From: an uncultured Erysipelotrichaceae bacterium
GTDB lineage: Bacteria > Bacillota_I > Bacilli_A > Erysipelotrichales > Erysipelotrichaceae
Assembly (NCBI GenBank): GCA_902778375.1
Contig: CACYXJ010000014.1
Coordinates: forward strand, 1 to 42,622
Direction: 5' to 3'
DNA length: 42,622 bases
Below are positions 1 through 7,739 of this stretch, one piece after another (position 1 is the stretch's first letter; every line of letters starts with the position of its first letter). The translations under genes were made by a program, and so were the position numbers. The notes under the pieces are model-generated. The model saw nothing but the letters and a program-made list of their open reading frames with translations, ran no database searches and was not told where the DNA came from.

Positions 1-15
1 TTGAACTACACTCGC
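1..15 (-). tRNA. 5' end of a tRNA, probably tRNA-Gly (partial, cut by window edge)
   Basis: The reverse complement of bases 1-15 reads GCGAGTGTAGTTCAA, which looks like an acceptor 5' strand followed by the start of a D arm, in the form common for tRNA-Gly. It lies 5 bases after the CCA end of tRNA-Asp on the same strand, as expected for the next gene in a tRNA cluster. The anticodon is outside the window, so the amino acid is inferred only from the 5' sequence. Confidence 0.5.
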
Positions 16-20
16 AGTAA

Positions 21-97
21 TGGCGGTCCTGACGAGATTCGAACTCGCGATCTTCTCCGTGACAGGGAGACGAGATGAACCGCTACTCCACAGGACC
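21..97 (-). tRNA. tRNA-Asp (GTC)
   Basis: The minus strand folds into a full cloverleaf. The acceptor arm GGTCCTG pairs with CAGGACC, the discriminator is G and CCA is encoded (21-23). The anticodon loop CTGTCAC gives anticodon GTC, and the T loop TTCGAAT is canonical. It lies only 4 bases after tRNA-Ser and is probably cotranscribed with it from the promoter at 231-259. Confidence 0.96.
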
Positions 98-101
98 ATG
101 A

Positions 102-192
102 TGGCGAGGAAAGAGGGATTTGAACCCTCGCGCCGGTTTCCCGACCTATGCCCTTAGCAGGGGCACCTCTTCGGCCTCTTGAGTATTTCCTC
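102..192 (-). tRNA. tRNA-Ser (GCT)
   Basis: This is a class II tRNA on the minus strand with a long variable arm. The acceptor starts GAGGAAA and pairs with TTTCCTC, followed by G and an encoded CCA (102-104). The anticodon stem TGCCC/GGGCA carries loop CTGCTAA, so the anticodon is GCT, which reads AGC/AGU serine codons. It is the first gene of the tRNA cluster that continues through tRNA-Asp and out of the window. Confidence 0.96.
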
Positions 193-230
193 ATCTGCCA
201 AGCGCATGCTTTGTTTTTCAGCGCTTATTT

Positions 231-259
231 ATATTAGCATGGCAGTTTGAATAATGCAA
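231..259 (-). promoter_or_regulatory. sigma-A type promoter of the tRNA-Ser/Asp/Gly cluster
   Basis: On the minus strand a -35 box TTGCAT (254-259) and a -10 box TAATAT (231-236) are separated by exactly 17 bases. The predicted start near base 224 is about 30 bases upstream of tRNA-Ser. The surrounding gap (193-290) is AT-rich and holds no gene. Confidence 0.75.
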
Positions 260-290
260 CATAATTCTGTGGATTTTTTAACCGGCAGGC

Positions 291-1856
291 TCAATGGTTG
301 AATGCGTCGGGAAGATCGTTCTCCAGAAGAATCGTATCGTTTCTGTCTGCCTGGCTGTAAATCAGGGCAAAAGCTTCATTGACCTTATCCAGGACATAGA
401 CATGATCCATGTCAAAACCGGCTTCCTGCAATCCTTCATAGATCGGCTTTGTCTGGGCCTTGCCGACAAGAATGACCTCGTCCGCCTTGCCCTTCATGTT
501 TCTGCCGAAGTTTTTATTGATTTCCTCCTGCTTCGCGCCAAGATCGATCATACCCGGCGTCACGATCCAGCGGGTTCCCGGCATCATGCTTAAAACGTCC
601 AGAGCCATGGCGGAACCGGTCGGATTGGCGTTGAAGGCATCGTCGATGAAACGGTAGCCGTTGATCATCTTCAGTTCCAGACGATGTTCGACCTGTTTCA
701 TGGTCTTGACCGCGCGGTCGATGACCTTCCAGTCGACGCCAAGATGTCTCGCACAGGCAACAGCGGAAAGAATATTGAGAATGTTCAGTTCGCCGAGGAG
801 CTTTGTTTCCAGACGTACCCTTTCATCGCCATGAACGACGGTGAAAGCCGAACCGGAAGCGGTATAGGTGATTTCATCGGCGTAATAATCGGTATCGCGG
901 CTGGTAACGCCGTAGGTCACGGTTTCCACCGGATTCTTCACGGCATAGCCGCGGATGAATTCGTTGTCATAGTTGAGAATGCCGAAGCCGTCTTTTGGCA
1001 GCAGTTCGATCATCTGCATTTTTTCCCTGGTGATGTTTTCCTGCGATCCGAATGTGTTCAGATGCTGGGGGCCGACGGAAGTGACAACACCGATCTGCGG
1101 CTGTACGAATTCCATCAGTTCGGTAATGTCACCGACATGATCGGCGCCCATCTCGCAGACGAATACCTGATGAATCGGCTGCAGCATCTCGCGGATCGTT
1201 CTGGTGATACCCATCGGTGTGTTGTAGCTGGCCGGCGTCATCAGCGAGTTGTACTGTTCGGAAATCATGGCCTGCATGATATTCTTCGTCGTCGTCTTGC
1301 CGAAGGAACCGGTGATGCCGATCTTGATCAGATCCTTGTGATCTTTCAGGATCGCTTTTGCTTCATTGAGGTATTTCTGACGGATCGCTGCTTCCATCGG
1401 CGAAGTGATCAGTGCCATCGGCCAGATCAGAAGCCACGGCCCAAGGAAGGCAGCGACAGCGTAAAGAGCGGGAGCCTTCATCACGGCAATGATCAGCAGC
1501 ACGGCAAGCACCGCCATGACGGCGATCTGCCGTTTGACTCTTGCCGTATAGACAAGCGGCTTGATATAGCTTTTCTTCAGTTCCGTACCGTACAGGTATA
1601 AAGCCATGAAAACCAGGATTGCCAGCTGGATGATCCAGCCAAGCGTTCCCTTGAATATGAGACCGGCAACAAAACCGGTCAGGGAAAGCGCCAGCGGCAC
1701 GATTGCACCGTTGACGGCAGTCGGCAGGCTTTCGCGGATCCACTTGTACAGGCGTCCGAGTTCGTAACGGTTCTGCTGGAACATATGGAGGGCATGTTTT
1801 GCCGGTATCAGCATTGCCGCAGCGATCGCGGCTGCCGTAATAATCTTCGTGATCAT
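291..1856 (-). CDS. Membrane-anchored MurF-like Mur ligase
   Basis: This 521-residue protein belongs to the Mur ligase family, closest to MurF, which uses ATP to join D-Ala-D-Ala to the UDP-MurNAc peptide. Residues 180-190 hold the P-loop GITGSFGKTTT, followed by MurF-like NTPMG and EMGADHVGDI segments. Unlike ordinary MurF (about 450 residues, soluble), the first 165 residues carry about four or five hydrophobic segments, so the enzyme is probably membrane-bound. Its ATG overlaps the stop of the upstream alpha/beta hydrolase in an ATGA, and AGGAG lies just upstream, so the two are translationally coupled. It is last in a run starting with a two-component system. It may be the housekeeping MurF or a second, specialised ligase that modifies envelope precursors; the sequence does not decide. 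Confidence 0.85.
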   Translation of the reverse strand: MITKIITAAAIAAAMLIPAKHALHMFQQNRYELGRLYKWIRESLPTAVNGAIVPLALSLTGFVAGLIFKGTLGWIIQLAILVFMALYLYGTELKKSYIKPLVYTARVKRQIAVMAVLAVLLIIAVMKAPALYAVAAFLGPWLLIWPMALITSPMEAAIRQKYLNEAKAILKDHKDLIKIGITGSFGKTTTKNIMQAMISEQYNSLMTPASYNTPMGITRTIREMLQPIHQVFVCEMGADHVGDITELMEFVQPQIGVVTSVGPQHLNTFGSQENITREKMQMIELLPKDGFGILNYDNEFIRGYAVKNPVETVTYGVTSRDTDYYADEITYTASGSAFTVVHGDERVRLETKLLGELNILNILSAVACARHLGVDWKVIDRAVKTMKQVEHRLELKMINGYRFIDDAFNANPTGSAMALDVLSMMPGTRWIVTPGMIDLGAKQEEINKNFGRNMKGKADEVILVGKAQTKPIYEGLQEAGFDMDHVYVLDKVNEAFALIYSQADRNDTILLENDLPDAFNH

Positions 1857-2632
1857 ATGTTCTCATCTCCTTTTAAAAACACATCCAAGACACGGTTGAA
1901 GCGATCGGCCTGGTGCCAGTATGCCCAATGGTCGTCGCCTTCGAATACGGCAAGACCTGCATCCGGCATTTCCTTTTCCATCATCTGCCCCATCCACAGC
2001 GGCGCAGCGTCGTCCCTGTCTCCCCAGACAAGAAGTACTGAGCACTTCACATCCGGCAGGATGTCAGTGACATCATCGTTGACGACCTTGACGAAAGTCG
2101 GACGCATAATGCCGCTGGCGTTACGGTAGTCTTCCGAGCCGGAACGGTTCTGCAGTTCTTCCAGCTTCTCTGTCTGGCCGGTCGCTTTGAGGAACCATTT
2201 GCCGGTTTTGTATACCCGGGTGCGGACCTTTGACTGGAAGCTCTGCTTCGGACGGATGCCGGCAGCACCGGTCAGGCACATCTTATATACTTCCTCAGGA
2301 TGATCGGCGGCATAGCGGATCGCGACCCGGCAGCCGAAGGAATGACCGATCAGGATCATATTCCTGAGTCCCAGCTGACGTACGAAGCCTTCAAGATGCT
2401 TTTCATAATCCGGTACGCCCCAGGCTTCCGGCGGATCGTCCGATTCGCCGAAACCGGGAAAGTCGATGCTGACAACATGAAACCTGTCCTTGAAGTGATC
2501 AAAGACCGCCTGCATCATTTCCTTGTTCTGCCCCCAGCCGTGCAGCAGCACCATATCCCTGCCGCTTCCCTCTTCGAGGTAGGCTGTGCGGACTCCGTTA
2601 ATATCTGTAAATTCTGTCATATCGCTGTCCAT
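1853..2632 (-). CDS. alpha/beta hydrolase fold protein
   Basis: This 259-residue soluble protein has the alpha/beta hydrolase layout. HGWGQ (about 31-35) is the oxyanion-hole region. GHSFG (96-100) is the nucleophile elbow with Ser98. WGDRDD (around 210) probably supplies the acid and GDDHW the histidine (His235). The substrate cannot be told from the sequence. It sits between a sensor kinase and a membrane MurF-like ligase, with an ATGA overlap to the latter, so a role with cell-wall precursors or membrane lipids is an inference from context. The start is uncertain: neither Met1 nor Met5 (2620) has a strong ribosome site. Confidence 0.85.
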   Translation of the reverse strand: MDSDMTEFTDINGVRTAYLEEGSGRDMVLLHGWGQNKEMMQAVFDHFKDRFHVVSIDFPGFGESDDPPEAWGVPDYEKHLEGFVRQLGLRNMILIGHSFGCRVAIRYAADHPEEVYKMCLTGAAGIRPKQSFQSKVRTRVYKTGKWFLKATGQTEKLEELQNRSGSEDYRNASGIMRPTFVKVVNDDVTDILPDVKCSVLLVWGDRDDAAPLWMGQMMEKEMPDAGLAVFEGDDHWAYWHQADRFNRVLDVFLKGDENI

Positions 2633-2639
2633 TTTACAT

Positions 2640-2673
2640 GAAAAGTGCCGCCTAGTTAAGACCTGGCAGCACT
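2640..2673 (-). terminator. Hairpin with short T run between histidine kinase and hydrolase genes
   Basis: On the minus strand AGTGCTGCC (2665-2673) pairs with GGCGGCACT (2644-2652), a 9-bp stem with one G-U pair, followed by TTTTC. It spans the kinase stop codon and ends just before the hydrolase start. The T run is short, so it may be a partial terminator or an RNA processing/stability element that lowers expression of the last two genes. Confidence 0.45.
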
Positions 2674-4089
2674 ATTCTTCTTCACTCTTGCCGCTTTTTC
2701 CCGCCGCGGCCGCTCTTTTTTCGCACCGTCGCGCCAGATTCTGAAACATACACCTTCCGGCAGGTTCTCCGCCCTGACCCGGTAACCGTAGGTCGACGTC
2801 ACGCGGTTGACGATCGACAGCCCCAGTCCGAACTGTCCGCCGCTGCCCTTTTCATAGGGACGGAACAGAGCTTCCGCTTTCTGGGAATCGATATGCGGAC
2901 CGTCGTTGATGACGCACAGTTCCCTGTCCTTCAGGGTGATGCGGATATAGCTTCTGGCATAGCGCAGGGCGTTGTCGATCAGGTTCTCGACAACAATGCG
3001 CCATGGTTCCTCTTCGCCGTGGAACATCACGCCTTCATCCGTTTCCCGCTGGAATTCGATTTCCGGCCGGATGACACGCAGGGAAAGGATCGCCTTGTCG
3101 ATGACGGTATTCATATCCAGGGTCTCCCCTTCCTCGCAGTTGTCGAGCAGATATCCCATCTTGTTCAGAATGATCAGACTGCGGACTTTCTTTTCCAGAC
3201 GGTCGGCATGTTCGATGATGACATCGACCGATTTCTCCAGAGTCTCATAAGGATAGATGCCGTCCTTGATGGATTCGCCATAGGACTTGATGGTCGCAAT
3301 CGGCGTCTTCAGGTCATGGGAGATATTCTGGATCATCTCCTCCTTGTCGCGGTTCTGTCTGGCCAGTTCAGCCTCCATGTCCTGCAAAGCCTTGGCCACT
3401 TCGCCGATCTCGTCATTGCGCTTTACATTCAGCACGGCATCTTTTTCGTCGTTCTTCAGTTTCTGGATATAGTCCGTGATCTGGGACAGCGGGATCAGCA
3501 TCGATCCGACCCATACGATCAGAAGGACAAACAGGATACTGACAAAGATGATGTTGACGGCGACAACGCTCCTCACCAGCGAGGTGCGGAACTGGCCGCG
3601 GTAGTTCTCGGTCATGACCGAAACCAGAAAACGGCCGTCCTTCAGCTTCGTCATCGCGTAAAGATATGTCGAGGGCACCATCGAGCCGTCGTCACTCCTG
3701 AGATACATCGTCGAAGTGTAGTCCTGGGTGCCGGAGGCGTCCAGAGCCGACTTGCGGCGGATTTCGTCCTTGAGTTCCTTGATCACCGTTCCGCCGCTGA
3801 TATTGGCGAATTCATCGGCATCAGGATCATAGAGGATATCGATGACAAAGGTCTCGGTGAAATTGACGTTCAGCTGCGGTGTGCTTCCGGGATTTTCATC
3901 GAAGTAGCTGATCAGGCTTTCCTGGGAATTGTGCAGAATGCGGAACATTTCCGTTTCTGAAAAACGATCTATGGCAGGCGTCAGAAAAACAAAGACAAAT
4001 CCCGCAAAGATCGTCACAAACAGAAAAATGATTGTCAGAAGCTGCTGAATCAGTGTCAGTTCAGACAGCCACATTCTCATTCGTTTCAT
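2656..4089 (-). CDS. Sensor histidine kinase (HAMP, HisKA, HATPase_c)
   Basis: This 477-residue membrane kinase has transmembrane segments at about residues 12-36 and 172-198, which enclose an extracytoplasmic sensor domain of about 135 residues. A HAMP linker follows. The phosphoacceptor is His258 in NISHDLKTP, and the ATP-binding domain shows ENLIDNALRYA (N box) and GQFGLGLSIV (G box). The tail is rich in Lys and Arg. Its ATG shares one base with the stop of the response regulator gene (TGATG), so the two are a cotranscribed cognate pair. Given its downstream neighbours (hydrolase and MurF-like ligase), it probably senses an envelope signal. The ligand is unknown, and the sensor domain matches no family I can name. 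Confidence 0.93.
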   Translation of the reverse strand: MKRMRMWLSELTLIQQLLTIIFLFVTIFAGFVFVFLTPAIDRFSETEMFRILHNSQESLISYFDENPGSTPQLNVNFTETFVIDILYDPDADEFANISGGTVIKELKDEIRRKSALDASGTQDYTSTMYLRSDDGSMVPSTYLYAMTKLKDGRFLVSVMTENYRGQFRTSLVRSVVAVNIIFVSILFVLLIVWVGSMLIPLSQITDYIQKLKNDEKDAVLNVKRNDEIGEVAKALQDMEAELARQNRDKEEMIQNISHDLKTPIATIKSYGESIKDGIYPYETLEKSVDVIIEHADRLEKKVRSLIILNKMGYLLDNCEEGETLDMNTVIDKAILSLRVIRPEIEFQRETDEGVMFHGEEEPWRIVVENLIDNALRYARSYIRITLKDRELCVINDGPHIDSQKAEALFRPYEKGSGGQFGLGLSIVNRVTSTYGYRVRAENLPEGVCFRIWRDGAKKERPRREKAARVKKNSAARS

Positions 4090-4748
4090 CAGCCAAGCCT
4101 GTACCCGAACCCGTAAATCGTGTGGATGCTGAGATTCGGCATCTTCTTGCGCAGGCGGCGCAGCGTGTCATCGACGACACGGTCGCTGCCGAAATAATTC
4201 TCTTCCCAGACATTTTCCAGAATCTGGTCGCGCGGGAAAGCAGTGCCGCGGTTATTCACGAACAGCATCAGCAGATCGAATTCCTTTGTTGTCAGTTCGA
4301 TCGGCACGCCGTTTTCCACGACGATCCGCTGGGTTTCGTCGATCTCGTAGCCGTCGACCATGACTTTCTGGGTCTCGTCCTTGTATGTGCGGCGCATGAT
4401 GTTGTTGACACGCAGAACCAGTTCCTTGGGTGAGAACGGCTTTGTGATATAGTCGTCGCTGCCCTTCTCAAGACCGATGATGCGGTCGAATTCCTTGTCT
4501 CTTGCCGACATGAAAATAACCGGAACATCAGGTGCGTGGGAGCGGATCTCTTCGATCAGATCGAAACCGGATTTATCTCCCAGCATGATATCGAGGATCC
4601 AGAGATGGATATCATCGTCGGATGTATGGGGATATGCCTCGTCAAAAGAAAGGAATGATTTGACTTCATAATCCTCTTTTTCCAGATATCTCTTTACCAG
4701 TTCATTCAGGTCTTTTTCATCTTCTACGATTCCAATTACTTTTTTCAT
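4089..4748 (-). CDS. OmpR/PhoB-family response regulator
   Basis: This 219-residue regulator pairs with the adjacent histidine kinase. The receiver domain shows the acidic pair at residues 9-11, phosphoacceptor Asp53 in LDIMLG, a Ser in MSARD and Lys in TKPFS. The C-terminal winged helix has TTKEFDLLMLF and ends IHTIYGFGYRLG, typical of the OmpR class. An in-frame extension to 4883 is open but not protein-like and runs back through the cdaR terminator. The start is therefore put at the ATG whose product begins MKKVIGIVEDE; an ATG two codons earlier (4754) is also possible. Probable targets are the downstream envelope genes. Confidence 0.94.
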   Translation of the reverse strand: MKKVIGIVEDEKDLNELVKRYLEKEDYEVKSFLSFDEAYPHTSDDDIHLWILDIMLGDKSGFDLIEEIRSHAPDVPVIFMSARDKEFDRIIGLEKGSDDYITKPFSPKELVLRVNNIMRRTYKDETQKVMVDGYEIDETQRIVVENGVPIELTTKEFDLLMLFVNNRGTAFPRDQILENVWEENYFGSDRVVDDTLRRLRKKMPNLSIHTIYGFGYRLG

Positions 4749-4790
4749 ATTCATCACCAGTTCCATTTTACCATCTGGAATGACCCTGCG

Positions 4791-4815
4791 AAAAGAAAAA
4801 GCAGGTGATCCTGCT
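4791..4815 (-). terminator. Rho-independent terminator after cdaR
   Basis: On the minus strand AGCAGG ATCA CCTGCT is followed by TTTTTCTTTT. It begins 4 bases after the cdaR stop and separates the cdaA-cdaR unit from the two-component operon. Confidence 0.8.
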
Positions 4816-4818
4816 CTT

Positions 4819-6240
4819 TCAGTCGTTGTTGGAATCCGATGCGCCGCTGTTGTCGGAATCGGAATTTGTCTCGCCCAGGACATTCAGTTCATACAGCGAT
4901 TCGTTCAGGGAGTACCTGACAAGACCGCCGGTCGGCTGGTCGACCTGCAGCTGGAACTGCTGTAAACCGGGCTGGGCATCCTTCATATCCACGTAGACAA
5001 CGATATTGGCGGCGTTGACGGCATCCACGTTTTCCTTGGTGCCGAATACCGTGACTGTCGTCGTTGTCTTGTTGTCAGGCTGGGAAGCTTTGTAGTTGTT
5101 GACATTGTTGCGGTAACTGATCGGAATGCCGGTGATTTCCTTGGATACACCTTCTCCGAGCGTGATCGACATCGTGATCTGGTTGATGTTCGAACTGTTG
5201 ACACCGGTCGGCAGGACGATCGGTCTCAGGATCGTCGAATCCTTGCTGATGCTGGCGGCGTTAAGGGTGACGATGACCCTGTCGATGCCGCTCAGCACGG
5301 TTTCGCTGCCGTAGATCGTGACCGACTGCTGATCGGTCGTGATCGAGGCAATTGCCTTGCCGTCGGGTATTTCACCGCTTACCTGCACTTCGATCGGCAC
5401 GGTCTTGTTCGGTGAGGTGACCGGCACTCTGACATGCACGGTATCCGGCACGATATCCGCCTGGACAGGGAAGCCGTTGGCGTCATAGGCAATCAGCCGG
5501 GCATCCTGCTCGAAATTGTCGGCTTTGCCGGAGACGTCGATCAGGGCTTTGACAAAGGCAATCGAATCCAGTGTCTCCTTGGAGGCACGGACATTGATCT
5601 TGGTGTATTCGAATTCCGGCTGGCCGATCGAATAGATGCTCTCCATGCCGGTCTGATTGATGAAGTCGTAGGACAGATCGAACTGTCTCGTCGTCTTTTT
5701 CTTCAGGGTGACAGTCACCGTCGAAGGATCGACAACGACCGTGACATTATCGCCGAATCCCTCGCCGCTCAGCTTGATTTCATGCTGGCCTTCCGTCAGA
5801 CCTTCGAGATTGGCAATCACGCTGCCGCCGGATGTCAGGGCATTGGTGACATTCCCGGCATCGCCGGTAACCGTGACATTGGCAGTCGCCGGCAGTCCGC
5901 TCAGTTCGAACGTATCCGTGTTGTAGCGGGCCGTGACCGGCACATTGCTCAGCGGTCTGGCATATCTCAGAGTCGACGTGTAGGACGCGACCATGGTGTT
6001 GTAGTTGTAAACGGCATACAGCAGGATGGCCAGAACCAGGGCGACGATCTTGCTGTATTTCTGGTTGAAGATGATCCTGTCGAAGAAACCCGAGAAGGAA
6101 CGGAAGATGCGGAACAGACTGCTCTCCATGCTGCGGTAGGTATTGGCTACTTTCTGTGACTGCTCGGCGATGCGGTTGGCAAGTTCGGTTTTACTGCCGG
6201 AATCCTTTTCATCGAGAAAATCATTTTTCTTTTCAGTCAT
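4819..6240 (-). CDS. cdaR: CdaR (YbbR-domain regulator of diadenylate cyclase)
   Basis: This 473-residue protein has one N-terminal transmembrane segment (about 63-80, KIVALVLAILLYAVYNYN) and a long extracytoplasmic region made of repeated YbbR-type beta modules. These recur as pairs ending in phrases such as VTVTG and VTIYGSE. In Bacillota CdaR binds and modulates the membrane cyclase CdaA. The start was set at the ATG at 6240 because GGAGG lies 8 bases upstream; a longer in-frame extension lies inside cdaA. The gene overlaps the cdaA stop by 8 bases (ATGACTGA), so the pair is translationally coupled. It ends in a Ser/Asp/Asn-rich tail. The usual third gene, glmM, does not follow. Confidence 0.92.
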   Translation of the reverse strand: MTEKKNDFLDEKDSGSKTELANRIAEQSQKVANTYRSMESSLFRIFRSFSGFFDRIIFNQKYSKIVALVLAILLYAVYNYNTMVASYTSTLRYARPLSNVPVTARYNTDTFELSGLPATANVTVTGDAGNVTNALTSGGSVIANLEGLTEGQHEIKLSGEGFGDNVTVVVDPSTVTVTLKKKTTRQFDLSYDFINQTGMESIYSIGQPEFEYTKINVRASKETLDSIAFVKALIDVSGKADNFEQDARLIAYDANGFPVQADIVPDTVHVRVPVTSPNKTVPIEVQVSGEIPDGKAIASITTDQQSVTIYGSETVLSGIDRVIVTLNAASISKDSTILRPIVLPTGVNSSNINQITMSITLGEGVSKEITGIPISYRNNVNNYKASQPDNKTTTTVTVFGTKENVDAVNAANIVVYVDMKDAQPGLQQFQLQVDQPTGGLVRYSLNESLYELNVLGETNSDSDNSGASDSNND

Positions 6241-7597
6241 TGCCGTCACCTCCTTCCTCATCAGAGATGACCTGATGGGCAGATGTATCCGCAAGCTGGT
6301 CGACCATGTCGAACTGGCGGTCCAGTTCGCCGTCGAAGCCGACGATGCGTGAGATATCAATACTGCTTGTGTCGATCTCTGCCGGTTTCGGTTCGTTATT
6401 GACACGGAACCGCTTCAGGGATGCTTCCCGGGCAGCTCTGACCTCTTCCGGCGTCATCCGTCTCTGCTGTTCCGGATAACTCGGTTTTACTCTCTGCTTC
6501 TTATGCGGCAGTTTGATTTCCGCTTTCTCTGCTTCCCGGTCTGCCTGCTGGTGGATCTCGGCCGCGCTCAGAGCAGGACGGATTTCAAGCACTTCCTCTT
6601 CCACAGCCGCTTCGTTTTCCTCAGCCAGTCTGGCTTCTTTTTCAGCTTCCTTTTCGGCTTCATCCTCTGTTTCCACGACCGGTGAAACATTTGTATCCTG
6701 GCGGCGGACAGCGAGTTTGGAGAACACGCCCCGCTTCTGCTGGCCGGCTGCGGCCTGGTCATCGATCACGACATTGCCATAGGTTTCGCGGCCGGAGCTG
6801 TTTCTGACATCGGTATTTTCGCCGCAGATGACTCTGAGCAGATAATTGCGCAGTTCCTCGCGGTCGACGACGATCAGCTTGCCGGCTTCGGCAATCGATA
6901 CATTGCCGGTCTCTTCGCTGACCACGATCGTTACGGCGTCAGTAATTTCGCTGATGCCGATGGCGGCTCTGTGACGGGCGCCGTAGCGGGACGGAAGTTC
7001 CATATTGGTCGGCGGGAAATAAGCCGATGCACAGGCAATCTTGTCACCCTGGATAATGACGGCACCGTCATGCAGCGGTGTCGATGTGACGAAGATCGAA
7101 GTCAGCAGTTCGGCTGTGACATCGGAATTCAGACGGGTTCCGGTCTGGATGAAATCCTCCAGGGAATGTCCCTGCTCGATGGAAATCAGGGCGCCGGTCT
7201 GGTCCTTGCTCAGCAGCATGACCGCGGTGACGATATTGTCAACCAGGTTTTCCCTTTCGTTGCCGGTCAGGGTCGTGATTCGCGAGAAGACATTGGATTT
7301 GCCCATTCTTTCCAGCAGCGAGCGGATCTCGGGCTGGAAAATGATGATGATGGCCAGCAGGCCCCAGTTGATGAACATGTCCGCCAGATACTGGACCGTT
7401 TTCAGCCCCAGAACCTTGGCCAGACCGTCAATCACGATGATCACCATGATGCCTTTGAAGATCTGGATCGTCCGGGCATTGTTGCGGATGATCCTCAGGG
7501 CATAGTAAATAATCAGCCATATGATAAAAATATCCAGAAACATGACTGTGATATTTTTGATTGTCTCAAGCGAGATATTGAGGTTATATGCAGACAA
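6233..7597 (-). CDS. cdaA: CdaA membrane diadenylate cyclase with long C-terminal extension
   Basis: This protein makes cyclic di-AMP from ATP. It has three N-terminal membrane helices (within about 12-90) and a DAC domain with the catalytic DGA (177-179) and RHR (208-210) motifs. I set the start at a TTG (7597) because a perfect AGGAGG (7605-7610) sits 7 bases upstream; the in-frame codons before it encode only the ribosome site. With this start the product is 454 residues. B. subtilis CdaA is about 273, so residues beyond about 270 are an added, highly charged tail rich in Glu, Ala, Lys and Arg with predicted coiled-coil character. cdaR follows with an 8-base overlap. Confidence 0.93.
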   Translation of the reverse strand: MSAYNLNISLETIKNITVMFLDIFIIWLIIYYALRIIRNNARTIQIFKGIMVIIVIDGLAKVLGLKTVQYLADMFINWGLLAIIIIFQPEIRSLLERMGKSNVFSRITTLTGNERENLVDNIVTAVMLLSKDQTGALISIEQGHSLEDFIQTGTRLNSDVTAELLTSIFVTSTPLHDGAVIIQGDKIACASAYFPPTNMELPSRYGARHRAAIGISEITDAVTIVVSEETGNVSIAEAGKLIVVDREELRNYLLRVICGENTDVRNSSGRETYGNVVIDDQAAAGQQKRGVFSKLAVRRQDTNVSPVVETEDEAEKEAEKEARLAEENEAAVEEEVLEIRPALSAAEIHQQADREAEKAEIKLPHKKQRVKPSYPEQQRRMTPEEVRAAREASLKRFRVNNEPKPAEIDTSSIDISRIVGFDGELDRQFDMVDQLADTSAHQVISDEEGGDGND

Positions 7598-7604
7598 ACG
7601 AAAA

Positions 7605-7610
7605 CCTCCT
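7605..7610 (-). promoter_or_regulatory. Ribosome binding site that fixes a TTG start for cdaA
   Basis: The minus strand reads AGGAGG, then 7 bases, then TTG. No ATG in frame is available before residue 19, and the known family N terminus aligns with this start. Confidence 0.8.
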
Positions 7611-7627
7611 TTCAAAAATCATTCCTA

Positions 7628-7636
7628 ATTATAACA
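7628..7636 (-). promoter_or_regulatory. Extended -10 promoter of cdaA-cdaR
   Basis: The minus strand carries TGTTATAAT, an extended -10 with a perfect TATAAT, about 30 bases upstream of the cdaA start. No strong -35 box was seen at the expected distance. Confidence 0.6.
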
Positions 7637-7739
7637 TATCCCCTGAAGGCATAACGCAGTGAAATACGGCACCGGTCAGTTCAGATTCCTTCTGTTCACT
7701 GCGGTTTTATGTCACAATACCTTTATCAGAGGTAAAAGC

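Noticed and set aside
684..1601. A 305-codon plus-strand frame opposite the MurF-like gene
   Set aside because: Antisense shadow; rich in His, Asp and Arg with no domain and no ribosome site.
4749..4883. N-terminal extension of the response regulator
   Set aside because: The extra 45 codons run through the cdaR terminator and stop region and are not protein-like; the receiver domain starts properly at 4748.
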